DNA of 64,000 nt from Cryptomeria japonica (taxonomy: Eukaryota; Streptophyta; Pinopsida; Cupressales; Cupressaceae). Below the pieces are notes generated by a model. It saw nothing but the letters and a program-made list of their open reading frames with translations. It searched no databases and had not been told where the DNA came from. The stretch spans positions 442,831,038 to 442,895,037 of the forward strand of contig NC_081413.1 of NCBI RefSeq assembly GCF_030272615.1, given 5' to 3'. Shown piece by piece: positions 32,150 to 43,270 of this stretch (position 1 is the stretch's first letter; the number at the start of each line of letters is the position of its first letter). The position numbers were made by a program, and so were the translations under genes.

Positions 32150-32974
32150 TGATGTAGCCATAACCGATGAAAACCCTGAAAAGAGTCAACTGACTTATGC
32201 AATAAGAGTGACACAATGAAATTAGTAATAAATCATAAAAAATTCATATTAAAAAACCATATTCAAGCATTAGAACATCCGACAATCATTCGGTAATCAT
32301 CAGATTATCATCAAAGAACATCCACGAGTTAACCGATTACATGTAGGCTTCAAGCAAGATAGAATCCAACCAGGACTCAAAGAATCAACTAGATCACAAC
32401 ATGTGAATCTCAATCCTTATTATTTATTCTACTTCCTCTTCCCCTACAAATTATTACATAACATCATATTTATACCCACCAAAACATATCTGGGTCGGCC
32501 TCAAAAGATTACATTCACCAATGCAAGAAAATGAAATGTGTAATTAGGTCGACCGTAAGTTTCAAGATATATTTCCAGAAAATAAAAACCAAGTGATGCA
32601 GATCAACAAGAAGGTTAGCCACATGCCAAGGAACATCGTACAAGACCCAAGATGGATTCACATGCCAAGAATTGCGTCGTTAATGAAGTAAAACCAACTG
32701 GTAATTAGAACAAGAACTATCCTAGGAACCCAGAAACAGCCAATCGAAAGTGATAACTGACTGGAGAAGAACCCAAATGAACTAGAAATCTAGAATCAAC
32801 CACATGAAACCACTAGGAAACTGCAAACAAGATCTTCCATGAAGAACAAGCAACTACCGCTACATACGGGTAAGAATACTGAAAATGCACAAAAAACTAA
32901 ACAAGAACAAAACTGAAAGGAAATGTTTTGTTTGGTTGATGCAAGATTGCTCATCGACCAGGGATGCTCCTACA
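32150..32974 (-). repeat. element E 5' LTR
   Basis: 825 bp. On the minus strand it starts TGTAGGAGCATCCCTGG and ends GGTTATGGCTACATCA. It is placed by the primer site and TG...CA ends. No second copy is in the window, so it cannot be checked by alignment. Confidence 0.72.
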
Positions 32975-32984
32975 TCACCAATCC

Positions 32985-33325
32985 TTGTGTCACATTGTCT
33001 AGACACAGATAACCACTAATAATATCTCTAACCATTTCTACAAATACGTGTCCACTTCTAGCCATCACCTCCCAGCTCAGGTGCCCTAGTCTCAGCTCAA
33101 GATCTGGATCTTTGAAGACCCGTCTTAGTGCATCCCTATCTCCCTCTTAGTCATAGGTCATGAGATCCGCATGTATTGGTACCTATAACATCCTATACAC
33201 ATCCTCTAATGTGACTGACATCTTGTGAGTGAGTAAATGGAACATGCCTATCTCAGAGTGCCATCTCTTTACAAGAGTAGTCAGCAATCCTATGTTCATC
33301 CTGATCTTTGGCATATACATAATAT
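32985..33325 (-). pseudogene. plant mobile domain (PMD, MAIN/MAIL-like) fragment
   Basis: Minus-strand translation gives IGLLTTLVKRWHSEIGMFHL followed by MSVTLEDVYRML and PIHADLMTYD, the core of the plant mobile domain (PF10536 type). Known relatives are MAIN and MAIL1 nuclear proteins and transposon-encoded copies. Two in-frame stops interrupt it (after RML, and after TYD). About 110 codons of a domain that is normally more than 300 remain. It lies between the LTR of element E and another LTR. A transposon-borne origin is more likely than a host gene, but the sequence alone does not decide. Confidence 0.72.
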
Positions 33326-34300
33326 TGTTGGACATTGTTGCTACTAGGATATGTTATCATTGATGTCAACATATTCCTACTCTAGTGCTTGCGAATTGAT
33401 TTTTTAGGATTTTGGTATGGTGTATGGAGTATTTATGGTATCATTATGTTCTTCTGTATTAGTTTTGGTGATTTGGGAAGCATAATTGATCATAGCATAT
33501 GACCTAGCTTGTAGTTTGTTTTCTGATCAATGCTTTGCAGATTTCAGTATTTCCTCCAATATAATCTCGTGTGATAAGATCTTGAGCTGAGTCTTTGGGA
33601 GATTTTTTGGAATGGTCTTGTGTATCTTCATTTTAGATTCTTCGTGATTTGGTGCTCCACAAGTTATCTTTCTTTGTGATAGTTGTTGTTGTTTGAGTGC
33701 TCTTGAGTTTCAGATGTTGACAAGTGGTGTTGGTGCAGTTGTTACTGATGATTCTAAAGTGCTTGGTGCTGTTTTATAATTGTGTCCTATTTTTTTTGAT
33801 GATTCACATTGATTGTTGTGTGACCTCATGGTGATTTTGCTAAACCAGTGATATTCTTCATGTTATGTAGTTTTCTTCGTGGTGTAGCATGTTGCAGTTG
33901 GTCTTGGCATGATTGTTGGTGGTGTTGCATGTTTGGAGATTTGAATTAGGTCCATGTTATGTGATGTATATCATTATATTGGTTTGGTGGTTGATCTTTA
34001 TATCATGTGATATAATTTTGTACTTGTGAGTTGAGGGTTTAGTTGACCTTGTTGTCAAGGTTGATGAATTGTATAAATAGGTGATATTGTCATGTAATTT
34101 TTGTATCAAGGTTGTGTTTGCCTTATGAGAGAGTTGTGTATGTGAAAAAAAGGATTCATCTTTCAGTGTGTTGTATTAAGAATAGTTTGGTGTTGCGGAG
34201 CAGACAATTGTTCTTAACCACAACTATCACCAAGCATTTGCAAATGCTATTATCTGCAATTGAAAAACATGCAAATTTCTGGTATATGTTTGTCACATTG
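33326..34300 (+). mobile_element. truncated LTR related to element G
   Basis: Starts TGTTGGACATTGTTGCTACT and then AGGATATGTTATCATTGATG, matching the U3 start of the element G LTR (inverted at 50009 leftwards). It shares the TATA region and a later block around 34200-34260 (GCATTTGCAAATGCTATT against GCATTAGCAGATGCTATT). The last few hundred bases of the LTR are missing. It interrupts or abuts the PMD fragment. No internal region follows. Confidence 0.75.
34072..34080 (+). promoter_or_regulatory. TATA box in truncated LTR
   Basis: TATAAATAG. The inverted LTR of element G has GTATAAATAGG at the homologous place (49205-49215, minus strand), which supports the call by conservation. Confidence 0.65.
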
Positions 34301-34397
34301 CATTATATCCTATCTTTCTAGAGAATTCACCAAATTTTATCAATTTGATGACTTATCCTATATTCAACTTAGCAAACTAGCTTGTTTTAGGGCTCTT

Positions 34398-34600
34398 GTT
34401 TGAGTGAATCCTCTCAACAGTTTATCCCATTGGCAATGTATGTTTATCACAAAATTGCTAATTCTAGCCATCTTTTAGTTTGTCTCCCTAGGAAACATGT
34501 TTGAGTGAATCCTCTCAGCAGTTTATCCAATCAACAACATATGTTCATCACATAACTGTTGATTCCTGCCTAATTAGAAAGACATGTTTTTCTACGAAAA
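34398..34600 (+). repeat. 101-bp tandem duplication
   Basis: GTTTGAGTGAATCCTCTCA occurs at 34398 and 34499, followed in both by CAGTTTATCC and an ATGTTTATCACA or ATGTTCATCACA block. Confidence 0.8.
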
Positions 34601-34629
34601 TATGGTTTCAGCTACCCTAAACGCACTTT

Positions 34630-34815
34630 TGCAACCTAGATGCGTTTGTTCATCATAGACGTGAAACTGTTCTACTTATATGCATTTTGATGAAGTTGAC
34701 ATGCCTATTCATCACAGATGCGCTCATATCACTACCTAGACATGATTAGATTCTTAGACGCGACCAAAACATACCTAAATGCACTTGTTTATCATAGATG
34801 CACTCGTACCTAACC
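34630..34815 (+). repeat. degenerate tandem repeats with ACCTAGATGCG core
   Basis: Five or six units of 27-40 bp share ACCTAGATGCG, then TTCATCATAGA, then a CGTG or CGCG end. Many CG sites have become TG or CA, which suggests methylation decay. Confidence 0.6.
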
Positions 34816-35326
34816 TAGACACGTTCAGACATATTTTTAATGCTTCCATGTTTTTGCAAATCTACCCTAAAATGCATTGAATAAAGACATAAATGAAAAA
34901 TCATACAAGATGAGTTCGAGGTACTTCCGACTCACCCACCTCATCTGGCCTTTGGAACCATCAGATGTGATCGAACTTATGAAGCCTATCTACCATCTCT
35001 CCTACTTTGTTGACTTCTCTCTAAGCTCTCTATGCACTCGAATGTCTTAAGTGTGTGGATGCAAATGAGGATGTTTTTGTTGTTCCATATGCATATAGGA
35101 TTCTTAGCCCTAATTTCTCATGTCAATCTTTTCTTCCCTTGTCACCCTATCCTGTCAGTCCATCCTAGCCTTTCTTTTTTATAGAGAGATTGTTTGTAAT
35201 GTTTTTCAAAATTTTTATCCAATCTCTCAAGGGGGCATATCATTCTCATCTTGGGGAAACTTTACATAAGTTTTTCTTCTTTGAGACAACGTGACAAGCT
35301 ACATTGTGTGAAAGAGGGGCAAAACG
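34816..35326. other. no gene seen
   Basis: Mixed sequence without recognisable motifs. A CTCAAGGGGGCATATCATTCTC word near 35226 is the only purine-rich tract before the LTR-like start at 35327. Confidence 0.35.
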
Positions 35327-35940
35327 TAGACACCTAAAATTATCCTCTTTAATTAAAAAAAGCTTTTATTTATTTAATTATTTTATCCTAAGTCTTCTAT
35401 TAATTAAATAAATCTTTATTTAAATTTAATTAATTCATTTTAACCTTTTCTAGTCTTGTTTTAAAATTTAAATAAATACTTTTATTTATTTTAATTATCC
35501 TTTTCCTAAATTAAATAAAATTTTATTTATTTAATGGATCTCATTTCTTTTATTAATTATATAGACCTTTATTTATTTAATTAATTCATTACCTTTTTAT
35601 TCTATGGCACATGTCACTTCTCTCTTAATTCTTTTCTTACCTACCCTTCTTACAATTTTTTTAATTTCTTCTACCTACCCTTTAATCCTATCTAACCATT
35701 TATCCTCTTCACCTTTTAATCATATCCCTCCATTTCCTAAAGTGTCTTTTACATAAGAGGATACACTCCTTCATTATCAATCCTAACATTTGTATCAATC
35801 AAGCCTTGTTGTGATCAAGCTATCAGCCACAATCTGTTCTTTATTGAGCTCTTGTGCACACATAAAATCTGAGAGGAAATTTATCAAACAAGATCAATGG
35901 AGATATGAGACAATGGAGATTGAAACCCTACTTGACATGT
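35327..35940 (+). mobile_element. AT-rich LTR, plus orientation
   Basis: Begins CGTAGACACCTAAAATTATC, comparable with TGTATACACCTCAAAATGG at the start of the inverted LTR ending at 38919. It is rich in TTTATTTAATTAA words like 1-1640. The right end is uncertain, and I could not identify a primer site. Confidence 0.5.
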
Positions 35941-37600
35941 GAATGGTAATATTTCTTTATTTTGGTGATTTACATGATCTAAGGTATCTCTATTGGTGCA
36001 TGGTGGATGTTTCATTGTAGAACTTAGATTATTTGTGGTTGGATCTTTATGGTTTTACAATAGGTTTTCATCATCATATTTTTACCATATATAATTAGAC
36101 CTTGATTATAAATATGTTGCATGTGTAAATAGTTTGATTATGCTCATAGCACCTTTTATACTTAAAGATAAAGTTGATAAAAAGATGAATTAGTTAATAT
36201 ACTTTATTAATTGAGAATGAGCAAATATTTAAAAGGATAATGTATGGTGATTTTTATATCATAATGAAGTGAGTGGAAACACTTGGAGTTATTTGATGAT
36301 TATAAGTTCATGTTTATTTTGCTATGATGCTATATTGTATTGATGATTTTGATAGAGTCTAATCCAATCTTAGATTTGAATGAAGTCAGTGGCATGAAAC
36401 AAACCTCATGGTGAAGAGATAAGTACTTTATTCGCATGATAGTAATGGACCTAGTTAGCATCAATTTCAATATTTCTATCATATTTTTAGCTTTTTGAAT
36501 GTACAAATGTTAATTGCAACTTATATGATAAATATTATAATGTGAGTATTGATGAGAAAATTTGAAGAAGATGTAAATCATGTGGAAACATTCAATATAT
36601 TGTGAACTCTTTTAATGTCGTAATTAGTTAAGGGGGAGATGTGTAATTCTTGAGGCTATATTATCGATAGGTTTAACAAAATAAGTGTTCTTTTGAGCAT
36701 GTTTGCATTATGATTTAAAAGCAATTTATGAAAACTTGGCTAGGGTGGCTTGTTGTTTTATGATAGGTGGTGTGAAAGCTTGTACTATTTTAGTTATTCT
36801 TGTTAATGATTGAGATCAAATGTGCATCAAGATTAGATTCAAAAGAATTAAAATTTGGAGACAAGCTTCTTTAGCATAGGTTATACATATAAATGTATTA
36901 AGATCATATATATGTGTCTTCTTAATAAAAATAAGTACTTAATATACATATATGTCAATATCAAAAGGATAAGGGGATATCTTTGAGCATTATAATATTA
37001 AACCTATTATATAATCATCTTACTGTATTTGAAAAAAAATTGTACTATACATATTATGAAAAGTGAGAATAATATTTGCATTTTTGAGGTTACCCTTGTC
37101 AGCTAACTTAAAATATATTAAATGAAAATTAATGATTAAAATTAAATAACATTTTGGTAGGCAAGACTGTATTTTTGCTTTAGCCTTCTAGACAATTTTC
37201 CAAGATGGCTATTACCACAACCTTTCATTTACTTTATAATAAATTAGATTTACCATCCAAATTTGCAATGCAATGTTAAATGAGGAGTCACATCCACCTA
37301 CCATCTGTAGATATCAATATGTCCTTACCTTTATCATGAGCTTAGTGGGAACCGTTGGGTCAACATAGAAGCTATGAAATTTAATTCATTACAGCCTCTA
37401 TGCAGCATGGCTCTAAGAACTTTAATTACCAGGGGATATGAGAAGATAGTGCAAAGGCCTCATCCATTAATAAGTTTAGGACCAACATGACAGAGCTAGA
37501 AGAAATCAATAAATAAAAGTAAATTCATTAGAACACATGAGATAAAAATGCAATCTGAGAATTAAAAGGGAGGCATGGCATCTATTTTTGGCCATTAATA
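35941..37600. other. no gene seen; AT-rich
   Basis: Long AT-rich stretch with ATATATG and TTTGATGATT words and no open frame of interest. It may be the decayed internal part of one of the flanking AT-rich LTR elements. Confidence 0.4.
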
Positions 37601-37614
37601 TAGTATGGCTTACC

Positions 37615-37818
37615 CTATTCTATTGTGCATGGGGGAGGGGGGGGTTTCGTAGGTTGACAAGGGAGAGGATAGTCAAGGCCTATCACACCCTTATCAAGAT
37701 ATTTGTTTGGTGGGTACTTGATAGTCCTGGCAATTTGTAAGATCACCTCTGAGGAAAGGAAAGGAGATGTTGGGCTAATGGGAAGAGGAAGGTGTCGTTC
37801 TTTGTGATGTGTGATACC
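37615..37818 (-). pseudogene. uncharacterised frame downstream of AT-rich LTR
   Basis: The minus-strand frame continues out of the LTR end and reads HHKERHLPLPISPTSPFLSS and then a proline tail QPTKPPPPPCTIE. It lies where the gag leader of the LTR element would be. There is no recognisable domain, and the Pro run depends on a poly-G tract (37627-37644). I do not assign a function. Confidence 0.25.
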
Positions 37819-38919
37819 TGCAGCTACAACACAAAACACTCAATAGATAATTACAAGCATGGTTAGAAAATCATAAGAAAACAAAGATGAACCATGACAA
37901 AGTGACCTATCGCCTCCTAAGAGATGCGAGTATGGATTTGCTCTCAGATCTGGATAAGCAATCCTAGTGACTTGACTACACCTAGATGGAGGATTTGAAA
38001 TGATAATGATATGAAAAGATGAGATTGATTATGCTATATTGATCCAAGAGACTAATTAAGCTAATGATATGCATGATTAAGCTATGAAAAATATTGATTA
38101 AGCTACATGATTCAACAATTATGCTAGAAAATGATCAAATTAAACTAAATCTAAGATGCAATTGCCCATAATAACAATGCTCAAATGATATGCTAAAATG
38201 GATATGCCTATAGTAACAATGCATAAGATGAAAATGAGATGGGATCCTTATTTCTCCAAAATGGGGGATATTTATAGGATTTCCAAGGCCAGGGGTGAGG
38301 TGGCAGGAATCAATGGTCAAGATTGAGTTTGAAGATATCAATGGTGAAATTGGAGGAGGTTGGAGAAGAAGTTGGAGGAAGAGACACTTGTCATCTTTGT
38401 GGTGACAAGTGTCAAGGAGCTTTTCTCATAAAAGGGCAAGTGTTCAAGAGAGGAGACATGTGGCCAAAATGCCATGTGTCTCAAGAAGAAAATATCCACA
38501 CCATAGGAGTTTAGGATAAGGAGGTTAGAATGTGCAAGATAGGGTAGGGTTAGGCAAACCCAATATTAGGTGGAATGGGTTAGGTTAGGTGGTTAGAAGT
38601 TAGGAGGCATGTGGATAATTTGAATTTAAAAATTCAAATACTAATTAATTCTCAACCACTCAAAAATTGATTTATTTTAATTAATTAGAAGATTAGAAAA
38701 ATTAATTGAAGTGGGGGGAGGATTAATTAATTTGAATTAATTAATCAAAAGGGACTATTGAAATGAACCTATTAAATAAATCCTTAGATTTATTAATAAG
38801 TAGATGAAAGGGGGAATTTAATTAAATTGCTTAATGAATTCAATTAAATTAGGAAGGGGGATTAATTAAATAATTGCTTATTTAATTAATTATTTTCAGA
38901 CCATTTTGAGGTGTATACA
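37819..38919 (-). mobile_element. AT-rich LTR, minus orientation
   Basis: 1101 bp. On the minus strand it starts TGTATACACCTCAAAATGG and ends GTTGTAGCTGCA. A minus-strand CTATAAATATCC box sits near 38266-38277. The sequence directly after the end (GGTATCACACATC) is a weak match to the initiator-Met primer complement. Its AT-rich half resembles 1-1640 and 35327-35940. The ends are inferred without a second copy. Confidence 0.55.
38266..38277 (-). promoter_or_regulatory. TATA box of minus-strand LTR
   Basis: CTATAAATATCC on the minus strand, about 640 bp from the LTR start. It is a plausible core promoter for this LTR. Confidence 0.5.
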
Positions 38920-40150
38920 GAAGGGTGTTGGTCAAAGGTGTGGAATACCTGACATTTGTATTTTCTTAAATGTTTCCAAAGCCTTTTTAAAGAAATCAAT
39001 TTACTGCAAATCTAGATGGATTGCATTCTAGGAGATACTTGTTCAACATTTCAGGTTTAATGTTGTGCTTCCACCTTTTTCATACATATATAGTAGAGAG
39101 CATTTATGATGGTTAGGGATTCCAAAAATCCACCTTAGTTAGGAATGGATGAATTTTCATACCCTATTTCAAAAGGTTTCATTTCATCACGGACGGGGAG
39201 GATGCTAGTCAAAGTTGTTGAATCTGAATTTTGCACAATTTGATTTCTAAGGTATCGCCATTTGGATTGTGCATGCATCAAGAACTAAATTATCTCAATC
39301 AAGAGTCTTACATGGTCAAACCTAACACTATAATGCTCTAACTTTTCATGTGCCAAACCTAACCATGTTTAAATTTTTCCATTAGCCTTCATTACATATA
39401 GATTTATATAAGGAGAATCTTATGATTTGTATTATTCATTTTATGTCATGGTAGGTCATCCCAAGTAGTAATCGCATTCATATGAACAAGTATAATATTT
39501 TTAGAAGTTATTAGTAATATCACCGAGTCTTAGTTAAGGCATTCCAATTCAGAATAACATTCATATAAATGACATTAGCAAAGATTAAGAAATTGATACC
39601 AACATAAAATATAGAGAGTTGAGATAATATAAATTCTTAAACTAAATGCTAAGAAATAACAATGTAGATGGTCTCTAATATTAATGGTACGTTAACATTT
39701 GTCTTATCAATATTGTTATTAATTTGAGTCATCAATCATAAGTTGTTAGTAATTATAACAATGAGGTAATTAAATATTTTTTCAAGAGCTTAAATGAGAC
39801 TGTTAATAGTAATATTAATGCTAATGTCATAGACTAATAATAACATCGATGACAAGGTTATCATTCAATCCAATATCCACATGAACATTGGTATGTGCAA
39901 CATGAGTTAAAAATAAATGCAAGTGTTAGAGAGGAATACATTAGTATCTATATTAATGTTTAAGTTTAAGAGTATATCACATTGTCGAAGGTAGAATATT
40001 GCAATTGTTATTGTTGGTATAATTAGTGATATTTGAGTATACTAGTATTTATTTTATTTGGAAATTAATTTAATGATTTTGATTGATATTGGACAATATA
40101 GTTTATTGTTTATAGTTTCAACTACAGTCAATGTAGTATTACCTAGAGTT
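38920..40150. other. no gene seen; AT-rich
   Basis: AT-rich sequence with many ATTAATATT and TATTAGT words. No coding motif, LTR end or tandem array was found. Confidence 0.4.
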
Positions 40151-40169
40151 GGCAATTAATATTTTAACC

Positions 40170-42118
40170 ATATAGATTGTGTTTGGTTGCAAGATGTACC
40201 CATTAACTCTATCATTCTTGGTTGCAAGAAATTTTTCAAAATTTTTATATAGTTGAAAACATTATAAATAATATTGGAACATTTTTTATTAAGGAAAAAA
40301 CTGTTTTTATAGGGACCCGAAATCACAGAGTTTACAAGATAGATAAAAATATTCAAAGATAGTTCTCTTAGAAAGGAAAGCTGCATAAGAGGCAAAACAA
40401 AAAGGATAGCAACTACAAACCAAAATCCAACAAAAAGACAACACCAGATAGACAAATAACCTAAGGACTTTAAGGTATTAGCAACCTCAACTTCGAGGTT
40501 ACACATCTCCTGAGGTGAAGAATCGACTTCCTCCTCGAGGGGCCCAAATCATCTTTCTGGCTTTTGTCTTTTTCAGCTTCCAAGTCCATGAATAGGGTCC
40601 CCTACTAGGATTTTTCTAGCTTCTCCACCAAGGTGCCCATAATAGTAGCAGTTTTCTTCACAATTCTATGGCTATGGTCCATGATGGCGTTCATAGTTTC
40701 CCATATTTTTCCAATTTCCCATTCTAGATGCTTAATCTTTTTCTCGTTTTCCTTCTTCATCTTATTCATGAGCTCAATTGTTCTTTGAAGGCACTCAACC
40801 ATTGACATCTTCTCTTCCTTGGTCCACAAAACTCCAATAGCATTCTAAGGTACCCCTTTAGCTTCCATTTCATCTAGCTTACTAGTCAGAGCCTTGTTCT
40901 TTATGTGGAGGTCCTTTATCTCATAAAAACCCACTTAATAATCCTAAAGAAGTCAACAACCCCATTTCTGGCTATTGCTAGTATGTCATTAGGAAATTCC
41001 TAGTCAGGCTTGAAGTAGTGGTCTTCAGGTTTAAGATCTCCAAGGAATCTGGGCCTATTCTCTCTATCAGTGGGAGGGTAAGAGGTAGAGGAGCCATCAA
41101 TGACTTTTAGGGTAGTAGAGGAATCCTCCGGAGAGTTCTCAAAATAAGAAACCAACTTTTTCTCAGGGGGGTCGTTCTCCTTGTTTTCTAGCTTTTTGAG
41201 AAGTGCCAATGTGGGCTTTAACAAAGATATATTTTTTATATAAGGGATTTCTCTGTGGGGTTTTCTTAGACACATTCTTAGAGGGGGGAGACTCTTACTC
41301 TTCCTACCTAGTGTCCCATTCATCTTTTTCCTCAAACATACTAATATTAGTATTATATCCTTCTCAGGCCAAAGCCCAAATGGGATTAGATGGGGCTGAC
41401 ATATTTTCAATATGCTCATGGATTAATCAAATGAGGCCAACATGCAAGATAAGATACTTTCTAGGGATTTTTTGATGTCTCTTAATACTATGTTTCAAAG
41501 AGAAAAATAAGTAGTAAGGAAATGAAATCATCACCTTGTGTCAAAAATGATTGAGGAGGTCAAAATGGTAGTCAAAAAATCTAGTAAATCTACCATCCAC
41601 GATAATTTATTCCATGATAACTCTGAGCACCTCCCTCCATAGCGTCTTTACCTTCCCAGCATCAAAATAAGTATTAGAAATTTCAACCAGTTCCTCTCTC
41701 TCCTCATCAGTTTTGGGAAATCTGATGATTGCTTCATTCAAAAACTTTCTATCATGAAAGAACTTCACCCCCTCTGTGGAGAGCCTAGTGATTTCCCCAA
41801 TGAGATTGTCTTCTATCTTTACCTTCCTCCTAGAGAGAACAATTTCTTCATCCTTCTAATTTTTAGCAAAATACTTTGTAATTTTTGGTTAGCACCATGG
41901 AGCTTCTCAAGGAATGGATCCAACCCACCCCTCTCAATATTCCTCCAGACATTCAAACTTTTCTTTTGCTTCTCATAAATGTTCAGCTCAACCCTTTTTC
42001 TGCTTCCCCCCATCACCACACACACATTTCTTCTATTGATCACAGAGGAAATGAACTGAAGAGAGAGCCAACAACAAAACCAAAGCACCCACAATATATT
42101 CATTCTCTTGCAACCCAT
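40170..42118 (-). pseudogene. unidentified decayed protein with coiled coil and possible membrane segment
   Basis: A long minus-strand coding relic in shifting frames. From 42118: KSLNVWRNIERGGLDPFLEK. Then ITRLSTEGVKFFHDRKFLNE, TDEEREELVEISNTYFDAGK, VIMEXIIVDGRFTRFFDYHF (X is a stop) and MISFPYYLFFSLKHSIKRHQ to about 41470. A Ser/Pro/acidic linker follows (ALLKKLENKENDPPEKK, 41419-41000). Next is a strong coiled coil (ELMNKMKKENEKKIKHLEWE, 40829-40605), then a hydrophobic stretch FVYLVLSFCWILVCSCY near 40400-40450. I do not recognise the family. It may be the product of an undescribed mobile element. Stops and frameshifts show it is dead. Confidence 0.5.
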
Positions 42119-42169
42119 AGATATAATTAAAGTGCCACCACCATATCAAATGATGACAATGTGTCAAGC

Positions 42170-42690
42170 TTTACTCCGCTTCATCATAATTAAATGCGAC
42201 AACTTTCCCATGAGTGACATCATAGTTGATTAAGGCTCTAACGACATCTCCCAGTTCACTATAGGACTACCATGTCAGAAGGCCCATTTGCTTGAACCCT
42301 TCATTGACAAAATAGTCAGCCATCGTATTAGCTTCCCTAAAGACATGGGAAATTCTAACCTTATCCAAGTTGGAAAAGATGGGATTTATCTTCTTCTATC
42401 CAACTTTTTACAGTCCATAAAGTAGGGGAATTGCCAAGAAGGCACTCTATATTTTATTGGAATCACCTTCAATCTATGTTTTTCAAGTTCATTTTATTTG
42501 CAAGGTTGATTACCTGGAAAGCTCCTATGGCTTCGGCTATGTGATTGGACTATGAGCCCAAGGAGACTGCCATAGCCAAAACAAAATTGCCATTATAATC
42601 TCTTAACACTCCCCGACTCCTATCCGGCCTCGGATTTCCCTTGTTTGCTCCATCAAAATTATCTTTTATCCATCCCATAGTGGGGTGAGT
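42170..42690 (-). pseudogene. LINE RNase H domain, decayed
   Basis: Minus strand. IKDNFDGANKGNPRPDRSRG and VLRDYNGNFVLAMAVSLGS match the start of the plant RVT_3 RNase H (usual form K.NFDGA..GNPG..G.GGV.RD). SNHIAEAIGAFQVINLANKM carries the helix with the catalytic Glu (AEA). The expected third block (EGDS) has become two TGA stops. At least six stops are present. It would have degraded RNA after target-primed synthesis, and it is dead here. It continues in the same order from the zinc-finger region on its right. Confidence 0.82.
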
Positions 42691-42849
42691 CTAACAGGAA
42701 CCTTCACAATTTTTTTTCGTTGGTCTAGAGGCCTTAGAAACATCACCTTTGATATGCCAATATTTTTCCATCTTGAGGTCATAGTTAGTACAAACCACAA
42801 CCTCCATCTTATTCTCATTACATGGGATGTTATTTGATGTTTACCATGA

Positions 42850-43270
42850 TTAGCCTATATATTCTCTCATACACAATATTCTCTGGAGCCTCCTTGCTCC
42901 TAAAGATTCTATTGTTTCGCTCCTTCCACACACCCAAGCAATATGGGGGAAGCTAAAAGATCACAACCTATGGATAGTTGGATTCAAAGAGGGAGTATTC
43001 CATTGAATAAAAAGGTCCTCTATAGAGCCTAGGAAATACCCAAGGGAAGTTCCAGAGAGATAGAAATATTCCCAAAATAGAAGCCACATACAAATAGTGA
43101 AGGAATAGATGATTAGTTATTTTCACTTCTTCCTTACATAGGTAGCATTGATTCAGGATCTAGAAACCACACTTGCAGAGATTATCAACCATGAGAACAT
43201 TATTCTAGAGAAGAATCCAAATGAATATGTTGACCTTAGGAATAAGGTGTTTGATCCAAGCTTTAGCCAA
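42850..43270 (-). pseudogene. LINE zf-RVT region, decayed
   Basis: Minus strand. WIKHLIPKVNIFIWILL, then CKCGF, then CYLCKEEVKITNHLFLHY match the plant LINE zf-RVT domain (usual CxxC and HLF..C). The last Cys is Tyr. GVWKERNNRIFRSKEAPENI is the typical WKERNNRIF block. Stops occur near 43210, 43155 and 42975. It sits directly upstream of the RNase H and identifies an L1-type LINE 3' end. The reverse transcriptase is not present to the right of 43270. Confidence 0.85.

Larger units (their letters stand above)
6661..32974 (-). mobile_element. element E: truncated gag-protease LTR retrotransposon hosting D and F
   Basis: The oldest layer of the nest. Read on the minus strand it has a 5' LTR (32150-32974), a primer-binding site (32136-32147), gag (26652 to 25931), zinc knuckle and aspartic protease (25930 to 25151), and a short post-protease stretch (7049 to about 6661). 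Element F splits its gag leader and element D splits it just after the protease. The protease-side reading frame is compatible across the D insertion, which supports one original element. No reverse transcriptase and no 3' LTR are seen, so the 3' end is deleted or was never autonomous. The left boundary is approximate. Confidence 0.7.
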
